Counted from the stretch's first letter, positions 35,326 through 44,708 are shown. The stretch is DNA of 64,000 bases from Myxococcota bacterium (GCA_022072125.1 JAJVIH010000016.1:229205-293204); one strand, 5' to 3'. Notes: generated from the sequence alone by a model not told the origin. Made by a program: numbers and translations.

Positions 35326-35591
35326 GCTTCTCCGCTACACCAAAAGCCCCCATGGCGCAAGACGGAAATGGATGCGAAAGGGACCAGCCGCGGCTGGAGC
35401 AGGCGGCCGATCCGTCACGCCCCCCGCGAATGGATCGCGCCGGAAATACCCGCTTCCCGGCGGGTTTCATCAAATCCGCCGGCATATTGGCCGACGGATT
35501 GGCAAGTCCCGCCGCAAGCCGCCAGAACGAAACCAGGTGGAATCACCTGGGGTATCCGGTGCGGTTCCCGGGCCATCCCCCAAGGGCTGGT

Positions 35592-35620
35592 TTGGCCTGG
35601 CGCCGCCTTCCGCCTATAAA
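35592..35620 (+). promoter_or_regulatory. Predicted feo promoter
   Basis: TTGGCC (35592-35597), 17-nt spacer, TATAAA (35615-35620). The start site would fall near 35627, just before the Fur palindrome, so bound Fur would block it. An alternative -10 inside the palindrome (GATAAT at 35641) cannot be excluded. Confidence 0.45.
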
Positions 35621-35633
35621 CAACGGCTGGACA

Positions 35634-35666
35634 ATAACATGATAATGATTATCATTATCATGTTAT
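35634..35666. promoter_or_regulatory. Fur box within a 33-bp perfect palindrome
   Basis: The core 35641-35659 reads GATAATGATTATCATTATC, which matches the 19-bp Fur consensus at all but one position. The symmetry runs further: 35634-35649 and 35651-35666 are 16-bp perfect inverted arms around a single T at 35650. It ends 9 nt before the feoB ATG. It is therefore expected to repress the feo operon when iron is plentiful. Confidence 0.9.
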
Positions 35667-35675
35667 GGGCCGTGC

Positions 35676-38159
35676 ATGGAACACCACTCCGCCAAATCCC
35701 AAGCCAGCCAGGATCCCAAACTGATTTTGGCGGGCAACCCCAATGTGGGGAAGTCCGTCTTTTTCGGCGCCCTGACGGGGAATTATGTCACCGTCAGCAA
35801 TTATCCGGGCACCACGGTGGAAGTCACCCGCGGCGCCGCCACTCTCGATGGCCGCCGCTGGGAAGTGATTGACACCCCAGGAACCAACAACCTGGTTCCC
35901 ATGAGCGAGGACGAGCGCGTCACCCGCGATGTCCTGCTGCATTCGCCCGGGGCCACGCTGCTTCAGGTGGCGGACGCAAAAAACCTGCGCCGGGGGCTGT
36001 TGCTGACGGTCCAGATCATCGAACTGGGCCTGCCCTCGGTGCTCAACCTGAACATGATTGACGAAGCGGAGGATAGAGGCATCTTTATTGATCTGGACGG
36101 CCTTTCCGCCGCGCTGGGAATCCCCGTCAACGCCTCGGTCGCCATCCGCCGCGAAGGGTTGGACGCCGCCCGCCAGAAAGTGATGGCCCCGCGGCGCGGC
36201 GATTTCCGGGTGGAGTATCCCGCCTCCGTTGAACGGGCGATTGAAAGGATCGCCTCCCATCTGCCGCCGGAGCCGTTTCGTGCTCGCGGACTCGCCGTGC
36301 TGGCCCTGTGCGGCGACACGGAATTGGACGCCTGGTTTGAACAGCAGGGCTTCCGGCAGGCGCTGGAGGCCGTCCGGGACGAGCGCGAACGCCTGAACGC
36401 GGAACTCAATGGCGGTGTTTTCGTCGCGATCAACATGGCGCGGCTGCGGGTGGTGGAACAACTGGTGGAGCGTTACTGGCGAAAACACGCTCCTGCCCAC
36501 GGCTTGCAACGGGGCGCGCCGGGACGCCGCGCGGATATACTGACGGCGCTGTTCTCCTCCGCCATCGCCCTGCTCGCCGGAGTGGCGGCCGATGGCGCCC
36601 TGGGCGTCCTGTCGGCCATGTGGGCGGAGCATCCGGAAGCGGCGGCGCGGCGGACGCTGGCCGATCCGCTGGACGAAATCAACACGGCGCATGTGCTGTC
36701 GCGTATCGCATCCGGCGATCTGTTCCAGCACGCGGGCGCCGGGGTGGGATTCCTGGTCATGGCCGTGGCGGGCTGGCTGATGATCCGCTCCCAACGCAGC
36801 GCCGCCGCCGGCCTGGCGAAATACTGGATGTTGCTCGCGCTGGCGTATCTGGTGTTTTTCGCGGCGTATTTCCCGGCCAAACTCGCGGGCTGGCACGGGC
36901 CATGGAATATCTGGCTGTTCCTGTTGACCTTCGCCGCATTGCTGATCGCGGGCTGGCGAGCGGGCGGAGAACGTGACGCCGAAGTGACCGGGCGCATCGG
37001 GCGCTGGGCCACCCACCCGGCGGCGGGGTTCGCGCTGCTCGCCGGGGTCTTGATCATTGTTTACAAGGTGGTGGGCGAATTTGGCGCGGGCACGGCGGTG
37101 GATTTTCTCGAGAACACCATCTTCGCCAGTTACATCACCCCGGGTATGTACCACGCGCTCGCGTGGTTATTGCCCGCGGGGCCGGTGGAGAACCTGATCA
37201 TCGGCCCGCCGCGCGACGATCTTTCCACGGGCGGCGGATTGCTGATCGGTCAATACGGCCTGGTGTCCATGGGGTTGTCTTACGCCATCGCCATCGTGCT
37301 GCCGATCGTCGGGGTGTTTTTCATCGCCTTCTCGATCATGGAAGACTCGGGTTACCTGCCCCGCTTGGCGGTGATGGTCAACCGCCTGTTCCGGCTGATG
37401 GGGTTGAATGGCAAGGCGGTGCTGCCGATGGTGCTGGGGCTGGGATGCGACACCATGGCGACCATGACCGCCCGCATCATGGAGACGAAAAAGGAACGCC
37501 TGATCGTCACCCTGCTGCTGGCGCTGGGGGTGCCGTGCAGCGCGCAACTGGGCGTGATTCTCGGCATGCTGGCGGGGCTGTCGCTGGCGCACACCCTGTG
37601 GTGGGTGGGAACCATCGTGCTGGTGATGATCGCCGTGGGCTGGCTGGCCGCGCGTTTGCTGCCCGGCGAATCCAGCGATTTTCTGCTGGAATTGCCGCCC
37701 ATCCGCCGCCCGCAGTTGTCCAATATCATCGTGAAGACGGTCGCGCGCATCGAATGGTACCTGAAGGAAGCCGCGCCGCTTTTCGTGCTGGGCACCTTCA
37801 TCCTGTGGGTGATGGACGCGGTCAACGCCCTGGCGGTGGTGCAGCGGATTGGCGAACCGGTGGTCACCGGCTGGCTGGGGCTGCCGGCGCAGGCGGCGGA
37901 GGCCTTTCTGATCGGTTTTTTGCGGCGGGATTTTGGCGCGGCCGGCCTCTTCGACATGTCGAACCGGGGAATGATGGACCCGCGGCAGGTGGTGGTGGCG
38001 ATGGTGACCATCACGCTCTTCGTGCCGTGCATCGCCAACTTCTTCATGATTGTGAAGGAGCGCGGCCTCAAGACCGGCGTGGCCATGACCGCGTTCATCT
38101 TTCCCTTCGCCTTCGGCGTGGGCGGCGTGATATACCGCCTGATGGGATGGCTCGCATGA
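35676..38159 (+). CDS. feoB: Ferrous iron transporter FeoB
   Basis: 827 residues. The N-terminal GTPase domain has G1 GNPNVGKSV, G2 NYPGTTVEV, G3 DTPGTNNL (the usual form is DLPGxYSL) and G4 NMID. The membrane half carries two Gate-like regions: LPMVLGLGCDTMATMTARIMETKKERL with LALGVPCSAQLGVILGML, and the later GFLRRDFGAAGLFDMS with VTITLFVPCIANFFMI. It imports Fe2+ across the inner membrane with GTP hydrolysis. A roughly 200-residue linker with two extra hydrophobic helices lies between the GTPase and the first Gate. The ribosome-binding site is weak (GGGCC). The stop overlaps the next ATG. Confidence 0.95.
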   Translation: MEHHSAKSQASQDPKLILAGNPNVGKSVFFGALTGNYVTVSNYPGTTVEVTRGAATLDGRRWEVIDTPGTNNLVPMSEDERVTRDVLLHSPGATLLQVADAKNLRRGLLLTVQIIELGLPSVLNLNMIDEAEDRGIFIDLDGLSAALGIPVNASVAIRREGLDAARQKVMAPRRGDFRVEYPASVERAIERIASHLPPEPFRARGLAVLALCGDTELDAWFEQQGFRQALEAVRDERERLNAELNGGVFVAINMARLRVVEQLVERYWRKHAPAHGLQRGAPGRRADILTALFSSAIALLAGVAADGALGVLSAMWAEHPEAAARRTLADPLDEINTAHVLSRIASGDLFQHAGAGVGFLVMAVAGWLMIRSQRSAAAGLAKYWMLLALAYLVFFAAYFPAKLAGWHGPWNIWLFLLTFAALLIAGWRAGGERDAEVTGRIGRWATHPAAGFALLAGVLIIVYKVVGEFGAGTAVDFLENTIFASYITPGMYHALAWLLPAGPVENLIIGPPRDDLSTGGGLLIGQYGLVSMGLSYAIAIVLPIVGVFFIAFSIMEDSGYLPRLAVMVNRLFRLMGLNGKAVLPMVLGLGCDTMATMTARIMETKKERLIVTLLLALGVPCSAQLGVILGMLAGLSLAHTLWWVGTIVLVMIAVGWLAARLLPGESSDFLLELPPIRRPQLSNIIVKTVARIEWYLKEAAPLFVLGTFILWVMDAVNALAVVQRIGEPVVTGWLGLPAQAAEAFLIGFLRRDFGAAGLFDMSNRGMMDPRQVVVAMVTITLFVPCIANFFMIVKERGLKTGVAMTAFIFPFAFGVGGVIYRLMGWLA

Positions 38160-38440
38160 TGACCTGTCCGCTGTGCAATCACTCTTTCGAACCTGCGAAG
38201 GACAACTGCCACCAGGGCTGCCCGGTGAATGCGTATTGCAACCTGGTGAAATGTCCCACATGCGGTTACGAAATGCCGCGCGACACCGCCCTTGTCCGGT
38301 GGGTCAAAAAATTGGTGCGCTACCAGGAAGAAGAAGGCGGCGCTTGCGCCAATCCCGATCACCATGTCCCGGCGCGGCGGCGGGAAGATGAAGAAGAAAA
38401 AGAACTTCCCTCAGGCGCTGGAGCGCGCGGACGCGCGTGA
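38156..38440 (+). CDS. Small Cys-rich zinc-ribbon-like protein of the feo operon
   Basis: ATG 38156 overlaps the feoB stop (ATGA), and its own stop overlaps the feoA GTG (GTGA), so it is embedded in the operon. The 94 residues start MMTCPLCNHSFEP and continue NCHQGCPVNAYCNLVKCPTC, giving Cys at 4, 7, 18, 22, 28, 33 and 36. Two CPxC knuckles frame a Cys-His-rich loop, suited to Zn or Fe-S binding. A similar CHxGCPxxxxCNLVxCPxCGYE module is known to me beside feo genes in other anaerobic lineages. The tail is charged and low in complexity. It is not the winged-helix FeoC. A metal-sensing or chaperone role is an inference. Confidence 0.8.
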   Translation: MMTCPLCNHSFEPAKDNCHQGCPVNAYCNLVKCPTCGYEMPRDTALVRWVKKLVRYQEEEGGACANPDHHVPARRREDEEEKELPSGAGARGRA

Positions 38441-38679
38441 GCCCCCCCGGCGGCACGTTCACCCTGGATCAGGCGCCCGCCGGAGAGCGCCTGATCGTGG
38501 TGTCGGTGGACGCCTCCCGGTCCGGGCGCATCGCCCGGCTGGCTGGCCTGGGTCTTGTTCCCGGATGCGAGTTGATTCTGCGCCAGCGCAAACCCGCGCT
38601 GGTGGTGGACATGGGTGAGACCACCCTGGCGTTGGACGAACTGGTCGCCCGCGCCATCATGGTCACGCCATTGGGTTGA
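38437..38679 (+). CDS. feoA: FeoA-domain protein
   Basis: 80 residues with the SH3-like FeoA fold: LDQAPAGERLIVVSVDA, then RIARLAGLGLVPGCELILRQRKPALVVDMGETTLALDELVARAIMVTP. It assists FeoB in ferrous iron uptake at the inner membrane. The start is GTG 38437, overlapping the preceding stop. The order feoB, Cys-rich gene, feoA is reversed from the common feoA-feoB order. Confidence 0.93.
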   Translation: MSPPGGTFTLDQAPAGERLIVVSVDASRSGRIARLAGLGLVPGCELILRQRKPALVVDMGETTLALDELVARAIMVTPLG

Positions 38680-38769
38680 GCCTGGTTCTCCGCCCGCTTT
38701 TCCCGCATTGATTGCCTCTGGGCCAACCCGGGCTTATGATTGATGGGTTGAACGGCGGCTTTCCGGGCG

Positions 38770-38782
38770 TGTTGATTCAACA
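38770..38782. repeat. Short perfect inverted repeat
   Basis: TGTTGATTCAACA, 6-bp arms around one base, 33 nt before the ATG of the metallophosphoesterase gene. It could be a small operator. No regulator is implicated. Confidence 0.3.
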
Positions 38783-38814
38783 ACTGGATGCAATGAATTG
38801 AAAGGCGCGATGCG

Positions 38815-39627
38815 ATGAAAGTGATTTTTCTCGGTGATGTCGTGGGCAAACCCGGGCGCCAGGCCGTCAAGGGCACCTTGGGCGTGCTGATGAAGCAATA
38901 CGGCGCGGACTTCGCGGTGGTCAACGGAGAAAACATGGCCGGCGGAACCGGGATCACCCCGGAAACCGCCGCGGACCTGTTTGAAAGCGGCGCCCATGTC
39001 ATCACCTCCGGCAACCACGTCTGGAAAAAAAAGGAAGTCAACGACCTGCTGCAACAGGACCGCCGCATCCTGCGGCCCGCGAATTATCCGAAGGGCGCTC
39101 CCGGAGACGGCTGGACCCTGGTGGAAAATGACCGCGGCCAGAAACTGGGCGTGGTCAACCTGCAGGGCCGCGTGTTCATGGAGCAGATTGACTGCCCCTT
39201 CCGCAAGGCCGACGAAATCGTGGACAACCTGCGCAAGCAAACCCGCTGCATTCTGGTGGACATGCACGCCGAAACCACCAGCGAGAAGCGCGCCATCGGC
39301 TATTATCTGGATGGCCGCGTCAGTTTCGTGGTGGGCACCCACACCCACGTGCAGACGGCGGACGACGAAATTTTCGCCCACGGCACGGGCTTTCTCACCG
39401 ACGCCGGGATGTGCGGCCCCACTGATTCCGTGATTGGCGTGCGCAAGGAACTGGTGCTGCAGAAGTTCCTGACCGGCCGCCCGGTGGGGTTCCAGGTCGC
39501 CAGCGAGGGGGTGATGGTGCAGGGCGCCTTCGTCGAGATAGACGACGCCAACGGCAAATGCCTGCGCATCGAACGCATCCGCCGCCCGCCGGCGGACATG
39601 CCCAACGTATCCAGCAAGGAAAAATAA
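38815..39627 (+). CDS. YmdB-type metallophosphoesterase (TIGR00282)
   Basis: 270 residues, standard length. All family metal motifs are present: FLGDVVGKPGR, VVNGENMAGGTG, SGNHVWKKKE, MHAETTSEK, GTHTHVQTADD and DAGMCGP. Characterised homologues hydrolyse 2',3'-cyclic nucleotides and influence biofilm or motility decisions. It stands alone between the feo operon and the 39804 operon. An AAAGGCG precedes ATG 38815. Confidence 0.92.
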   Translation: MKVIFLGDVVGKPGRQAVKGTLGVLMKQYGADFAVVNGENMAGGTGITPETAADLFESGAHVITSGNHVWKKKEVNDLLQQDRRILRPANYPKGAPGDGWTLVENDRGQKLGVVNLQGRVFMEQIDCPFRKADEIVDNLRKQTRCILVDMHAETTSEKRAIGYYLDGRVSFVVGTHTHVQTADDEIFAHGTGFLTDAGMCGPTDSVIGVRKELVLQKFLTGRPVGFQVASEGVMVQGAFVEIDDANGKCLRIERIRRPPADMPNVSSKEK

Positions 39628-39803
39628 TATCCAGGGATCTCCAAGGTCCAAGCGGGGCGCCGGACGATTTCGCGTGGACGGCGGTTTTTTACCCGGTTCC
39701 GGGAAATTTGTTTTGCGGCGGGATGCAGCCCGGTTTATCTGGATTGCGGGACATGGGGGCCGTATATTCGCTTTCGACCCACCAATCATAAAGGTAACCG
39801 CCC

Positions 39804-40241
39804 ATGAAAACCGCCGTTGACTCCGTTGTCATTGATGTCCGTCCGGAAGAGTTTTTTCAAATCATCACGGACTTCGACCACTACCACGAGTTTGTACCCG
39901 AGGTGCACAAGGTCACCACACTCAAGAAGGTGGGCAATGTGTACACCGCCCTCAACCAGATCAAGCTCATCAAGGACATTGATTACACCCTGGAACTCAC
40001 GGAAGACCCTCCCCATTCCCTGCGCTGGCATCTCGTCTCCAGCAACCTCATGACCACCAATACCGGCTCGTGGGAACTGAAACCCCTTGATGGCGGCGCC
40101 AAAACCCACGCCACCTACACGGTGACCATCTCCCTCAAGTTGCCGGTTCCCGGCGGCATCGTGAACTCCCTGGTGCAGAAGAGCCTTCCCGCCATGCTGG
40201 GCAACTTCAAGGCCCGCGCAGAGGGCCGGTTCCGCAAGTGA
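39804..40241 (+). CDS. SRPBCC/START-like protein (COQ10/polyketide cyclase type)
   Basis: 145 residues. The pattern VVIDVRPEEFFQIITDFDHYHEFVPEVHKV, then LIKDIDYTLELTEDP, SLRWHLVSSNLM and a long C-terminal helix (IVNSLVQKSLPAMLGNFKARAEGRF) is the helix-grip fold that binds lipids or other hydrophobic molecules. AAAGG lies upstream of ATG 39804. It is the first gene of the long coupled chain that contains the Mla-like genes, so lipid binding is a reasonable guess. Ligand unknown. Confidence 0.82.
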   Translation: MKTAVDSVVIDVRPEEFFQIITDFDHYHEFVPEVHKVTTLKKVGNVYTALNQIKLIKDIDYTLELTEDPPHSLRWHLVSSNLMTTNTGSWELKPLDGGAKTHATYTVTISLKLPVPGGIVNSLVQKSLPAMLGNFKARAEGRFRK

Positions 40242-41785
40242 GTCCGCGCCCCGGGCTTGAGTCCGCGCCCCGCCTGGGAAACAATGGGGGCGTGACCCCC
40301 AGACCCGCTCACGATAGCCGCCTTCCCGGCGGTTGGGTGGCCATCGCCGTGCTGGCGGCGTGGGCCGTGTCCATCACCTGGTACGTAATGGAGCGCCGGG
40401 CTTCCAGCACGGGAACCTGGGATGCCGCCGACATTTCCGAAGGCTTCGTCAAGCCCCGCGAAAACTGGTTCCGGGCGGAAAAGGATGGCGGCAAGATCGG
40501 ATTTTCCCACGAGGCGCGCGAGACCCGGGGCGATACCGTGTACCTCAACCAGGAATCGGTGATGCGGTTGCCCGTCATGGGCCGCACCCTGGAGACCCGC
40601 ATTGACCTGCGTTCGGAACTGACCACCAAGGGCGAACTCAAGACCTTCAAGGTGTCCATTGTCACCGACCTCACCCGTTTTGAAGCGGTGGGCAAGGCCG
40701 AGGGCAACGTGGTCGAAACGGTCATCACCATCGGCGGGGCGTCCCGCAAGGAGATCATCCGCCTCGACAGGCCGCCGGTGCTCGATGTCAACCTGATGGA
40801 TCGCATCGGCGGCCAGAAACTGGCGCCGGGAAAAACCTTCAATCTGGAGATTTTTGATCCGCAGTCCATGACCCAGCATCCGGTAAAAGTGCTGGTGGAG
40901 GCCAGGGAAAATATCGTCATCATGGGCAAGCAGGTCAGCGCCTGGCGGCTCAAGCAGGAGTTGATGGGCATGTCCCTGCGCATGTGGATCAACGAGAAGG
41001 GCGAGCCGCTGATTTCGGAAGGTCCGCTGGGCATCCGCACGGTGCTGACCACCAAGGAAGACGCCCTCGCCGAGGAGGCCGAAGCGGACATCCAGGACCT
41101 GATCGCCCAGACCGAGGTGGTTCCCGACAAGGAGATTGAAGACATCGCCGGCGTGAGAAAACTGGTGTTGAGCGTGGAAGGCGAAAATCTGGACGCCGGC
41201 AAGGTCAATGATCGCCGCCAGACGGTGGAAGGCAAGCGCCTGACTTTGATCGCTGACACCCTGTCTGCTTCTCCGGTATCGCTGGCTCAGGCGCGTGCGG
41301 GCAACGAAGCTTTCCTGGCGCCCACGGCCACGCTCCAATCCGATCACCCCGATGTGGTGAAGAAGGCGAAGGAAATCCTCGGCGGCGAAACCCAGGCGCT
41401 GCCCGCCGCCCGCAAGTTGTATGATTACGTGTACAAGGACGTCGCCAAGCGCAACGTGATTGGCATCCCCAACACGCTGGAGGTGCTGCGCAACATGACC
41501 GGCGATTGCAACGAACACACCGCTCTGTACGTGGGTCTGGCGCGCGCCATGGGGTTGCCCGCCCGCATCAACGCCGGTCTGACCTACCTGAACGGCCGCT
41601 TCGCCTACCACGCCTGGCCGGAGGTCTTTGTGGGCCAGTGGATGGCCGTGGACCCCACCCTGGGCCAGTTTCCGGCGGATGTGGGGCATATCCGCCTGGC
41701 CACCGGCGACCTGAACGAGCAGGTGGAGATCATCCGCCTGATGGGCAAGCTGCGCATCAAGGTGGAGGCGGTGGAGAGGAAATGA
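40238..41785 (+). CDS. Membrane-anchored transglutaminase-like protein
   Basis: 515 residues from GTG 40238 (overlaps the upstream stop as GTGA); GTG 40292 is an alternative just before the membrane helix (GWVAIAVLAAWAVSITWYV). About 300 residues of beta-rich periplasmic domain follow. The C-terminal transglutaminase core has the catalytic triad in TGDCNEHTALYVGLARAMGLPAR (Cys), YHAWPEVFV (His) and VDPTLGQ (Asp). Such bacterial proteins may act as cysteine peptidases or crosslinkers. The direct repeat GAGTCCGCGCCCC occurs twice at the very 5' end. The substrate is unknown. Confidence 0.8.
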   Translation: MSPRPGLESAPRLGNNGGVTPRPAHDSRLPGGWVAIAVLAAWAVSITWYVMERRASSTGTWDAADISEGFVKPRENWFRAEKDGGKIGFSHEARETRGDTVYLNQESVMRLPVMGRTLETRIDLRSELTTKGELKTFKVSIVTDLTRFEAVGKAEGNVVETVITIGGASRKEIIRLDRPPVLDVNLMDRIGGQKLAPGKTFNLEIFDPQSMTQHPVKVLVEARENIVIMGKQVSAWRLKQELMGMSLRMWINEKGEPLISEGPLGIRTVLTTKEDALAEEAEADIQDLIAQTEVVPDKEIEDIAGVRKLVLSVEGENLDAGKVNDRRQTVEGKRLTLIADTLSASPVSLAQARAGNEAFLAPTATLQSDHPDVVKKAKEILGGETQALPAARKLYDYVYKDVAKRNVIGIPNTLEVLRNMTGDCNEHTALYVGLARAMGLPARINAGLTYLNGRFAYHAWPEVFVGQWMAVDPTLGQFPADVGHIRLATGDLNEQVEIIRLMGKLRIKVEAVERK

Positions 41786-42576
41786 GCCTGACCACGAATA
41801 TCGCCGGCCCGGATGTCCCCGTGCTGGAATGCCGGGGGCTGTACAAGAAATACGGCGCCTTCACTGCCGTGAATGGCGTGGATCTCACGGTCAAACGCGG
41901 TGAAATCTTCGGTTTTCTCGGTCCCAACGGCGCCGGAAAAACCACCACCATGAAGATGATCGCGGGACTGATCCGCCCCACCGCGGGCAATATTTTCGTC
42001 AACGGCGTGGACGCGGTGGCCAATCCCATCGAAGTGAAAAGCAGGATTGGATATATTCCCGACCGGCCCTATATCTACGCCAAGCTCACTGGAGATGAAT
42101 TTCTCGCCTTCATCGGCTCGATGTACAGACTGGAGGCCGACAACCTGAAAAAGCGGATCACCCAACTGCTGGATCTATTCCAGTTGACGGAGTTCCGTAA
42201 TAACCTGGTGGAAAGCTATTCCCATGGCATGAAGCAGCGCCTGACCATGTGCGCGGCCTTTCTGCACCGGCCCGATCTGATTGTGGTGGACGAACCCATG
42301 GTGGGTTTGGACCCCAAAGGCATGCGCCTGCTCAAGACCATCTTCCGCACTTCGTGCGCGGAACACGGCTCGACCGTCTTCATGTCCACCCACACCCTGG
42401 ATGTGGTGGAGGAGTTGTGTCACCGTGTGGCGGTGATTGACCACGGCGGCATTGTCGCCCTGGGCGCCCTCGGAGACTTGCAAAACCAGCGTGAGGCTCC
42501 GGGTGCGCGCCTGGAGGAAATTTTCCTGCGGCTGACCGGCGGCGAGGAGTTGCCCGACGTGAGGGACGCGCTGTGA
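41782..42576 (+). CDS. ABC transporter ATP-binding protein (ABC-2 export type)
   Basis: 264 residues. Walker A GPNGAGKTTT, Q-loop region RIGYIPDRPYIYAKLTG, Walker B LIVVDEPMVGLDP, H-loop STHTL. The signature is YSHGMKQRL instead of LSGGQ, common in CcmA/NatA-like exporters. No ABC-2 permease is encoded next to it, so the membrane partner must be elsewhere. ATG 41782 overlaps the previous stop (ATGA) and has GAGAGGA upstream. Confidence 0.88.
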   Translation: MSLTTNIAGPDVPVLECRGLYKKYGAFTAVNGVDLTVKRGEIFGFLGPNGAGKTTTMKMIAGLIRPTAGNIFVNGVDAVANPIEVKSRIGYIPDRPYIYAKLTGDEFLAFIGSMYRLEADNLKKRITQLLDLFQLTEFRNNLVESYSHGMKQRLTMCAAFLHRPDLIVVDEPMVGLDPKGMRLLKTIFRTSCAEHGSTVFMSTHTLDVVEELCHRVAVIDHGGIVALGALGDLQNQREAPGARLEEIFLRLTGGEELPDVRDAL

Positions 42577-43076
42577 TCCGCAAATCCGGAATGATCTTCG
42601 CCCTGACCGCCGTGCTGGCGGCGTGCGCGCACCGGCCCAGCTTCGAGGACAACGTCTACCGCGACGGGCGCGTCGCCTACCGCGTGGGACCCTTGGGCGA
42701 GGGTTGGGAGCGTGTCGGCATCGAAGACGGGCAACTCGCCTTCCGCCACGCCCAGGGCGGCGGCATTCTCGCCCAGGCCACCTGCGACGGCATGGACGAC
42801 GTGTCGCTTGATGTGCTCACCAACCACCTGCTCTTCGGCGTGGAAGAGCGCAAGGAACTGGCGCGCCAGACCCTGACGCTGGATGGGCGAGCGGCGTTGC
42901 GCACCCAGGTTTCGGGAATGGTGGATGGCGTGCCGGTGTTGCTGGACCTGGTGGTGCTGAAAAAGGACGGCTGCACCTACGACATGCACCTGGTCGCGGG
43001 CGACCGCGATTTTCCTCTGCGCCGCCCGGATTTCGAGCGGTTTGTCGCCGGGTTCGCGCGCGTGCGGGCGCCATGA
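42573..43076 (+). CDS. Small lipoprotein
   Basis: 167 residues. GTG 42573 overlaps the ABC gene stop. The signal ends LTAVLAAC, a clear lipobox. The mature domain (YRVGPLGEGWERVGIEDGQLAFRHAQGGG, LLDLVVLKKDGCTYDMHLVA) looks like a compact alpha/beta fold with two Cys. It sits between an orphan ATPase and the MlaE homologue, so an outer- or inner-membrane accessory role in lipid traffic is plausible but unproven. No named family recognised. Confidence 0.78.
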   Translation: MIRKSGMIFALTAVLAACAHRPSFEDNVYRDGRVAYRVGPLGEGWERVGIEDGQLAFRHAQGGGILAQATCDGMDDVSLDVLTNHLLFGVEERKELARQTLTLDGRAALRTQVSGMVDGVPVLLDLVVLKKDGCTYDMHLVAGDRDFPLRRPDFERFVAGFARVRAP

Positions 43077-43867
43077 GCGAATACCTGTTCAGCCAGATCG
43101 AGGGTTTCAATGCGCGCATGCGCTACAGCCTGGAATACCTGGGCGGCGTCAGCGAACTGGCCGGGCGCACGATCCTGCGCATTTTCCGGCCGCCGTTCAT
43201 GATTGGCGACATCATCTACCAGATCGAGGCGATCGGCATGAAGTCCATCGCCATCAGCGTGCTGACGGCGATCTTCTCCAGCCTGGTCATGACCATCCAG
43301 TTCGTGGTGCAACTGGACCGCTTCGGCGCCAAGGAGTACGTGGCCAACGTGGTGTCTCTGTCGCTGGTGCGCGAACTGGGTCCAGTTCTGGTGGCGCTGA
43401 TGGTCGGCGGGCGCGTCGGCGCGGGCATCGCCGCCGAAATCGGCTCCATGGCGGTGACGGAACAGGTGGACGCGCTGCGGGCGTTGGGAGCCGACCCCAT
43501 CAAGAAACTGGTGGTTCCGCGCGTGGCCGCCACGGTCATCGCCCTGCCGCTGCTGACCACGCTGGCGGACGTGCTGGGCATCGCCGGGGCGATGTTCATC
43601 GCCGATTTGGACGCTGGCGTGAACGCCACTTACTTCTACAACGCCACGCTGCGGGCGGTGAATCTGCCGGACTTTATCGGCGGACTCACCAAAACCGTGT
43701 TCTTTGGCTTCTTCATGAGCGTCATCGCGTGTTACCAGGGGTTGAACACCACCGGCGGCACCGAGGGCGTTGGCAAATCCACCACGCAGACCGTGGTCAT
43801 CACCTCGGTGGTCACGCTGGTGTCGGATTTCATTCTGACCAAAATCCTGCTGGAGTTCGGACTCTGA
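43073..43867 (+). CDS. mlaE: MlaE-family ABC permease
   Basis: 264 residues. The MlaE/YrbE core is clear: GDIIYQIEAIGMKSIAISVLTA, VRELGPVLVALMVGGRVGAGIAAEIGSMAVTEQVDALRALGADP, VVPRVAATVIALPLLT, and a C-terminal helix. It forms the inner-membrane part of a lipid transporter linking the inner and outer membranes. ATG 43073 overlaps the lipoprotein stop, and its stop overlaps the next start (TGATG). Confidence 0.92.
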   Translation: MSEYLFSQIEGFNARMRYSLEYLGGVSELAGRTILRIFRPPFMIGDIIYQIEAIGMKSIAISVLTAIFSSLVMTIQFVVQLDRFGAKEYVANVVSLSLVRELGPVLVALMVGGRVGAGIAAEIGSMAVTEQVDALRALGADPIKKLVVPRVAATVIALPLLTTLADVLGIAGAMFIADLDAGVNATYFYNATLRAVNLPDFIGGLTKTVFFGFFMSVIACYQGLNTTGGTEGVGKSTTQTVVITSVVTLVSDFILTKILLEFGL

Positions 43868-44708
43868 TGCCGGCGCCATCCCGTGATCCGCTGGTGCGAT
43901 TTGTCGAGGTGCGCAAGGCCTTCGGCCCGAAGGTGGTGTATGAAAACCTCACGCTGTCCATTTACCCGGGCGAGACCCTAACCATTCTCGGCGGCTCGGG
44001 AACCGGCAAAAGCGTGGCGCTGAAATTGCTGATCGGCCTGTTGCGCGCCGATTCCGGGGCGATCTATGTGGATGGTCAGGATATTGTGAACCACAACGAA
44101 AACCAGTTTCTGCCCATCCGCAAGCGCATCTCGATGTTGTTCCAGAGCGGCGCGCTCTTCGATTCCATCACGGTGGGGGAAAATGTCGCCTATCCGCTGC
44201 GGGAGCACGCAAAAATGAGCGACGCCGAGATCAGGGATGTCGTCGCGGAAAAGCTGGAATGGGTCGGCCTGCCCGGCATTGAGAAGATGAAACCCGCCGA
44301 TTTGTCTGGCGGCATGAGAAAGCGCGTGGCGCTGGCCCGCGCCATCGCCGGCAGTCCCGAGATAATTCTGTACGATGAACCAACGACCGGACTGGACCCC
44401 ATCAACACCCGGCGCATCAGCGAACTGATTCTGTCCATTCAGGATCGCATCAAGGTGACCTCGGTGGTGGTGACCCACGACATGGCGTGCGCGTTTATTG
44501 TGTCCGATCGTATGGCCATGCTGGCCAACCGCCGGGTGGTCGCTGAACTGCCCGCGCGGGAATTTCAGGAATCGGACAACCCGGTCATCCGGGATTTCAT
44601 TTACGCCATGTCCCTGGACAAGATCATTCAGGAACGCGAGGCGGCGGGAGGTCATATCCATGTGACCCAGGCGCAGCGCGTGGATGAACTCGACAATGGA
44701 GGCCGGCC

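Larger units (their letters stand above)
35326..35675. other. Divergent intergenic region with Fur operator
   Basis: 350 nt between nupC (minus) and feoB (plus). The feoB-proximal 85 nt hold the predicted promoter and the Fur palindrome. The remainder is featureless to me. Confidence 0.5.

Noticed and set aside
37163-38155. Long upstream extension of the Cys-rich feo protein
   Set aside because: Lies inside feoB in another frame. Only the part from ATG 38156 looks like protein.
40244-40280. Direct repeat GAGTCCGCGCCCC (two copies)
   Set aside because: Only two short copies at the 5' end of a coding region. Noted in the gene entry, not called as a repeat element.
40115-41689. 524-residue minus-strand frame
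   Set aside because: Opposite the transglutaminase-like gene with its catalytic triad.
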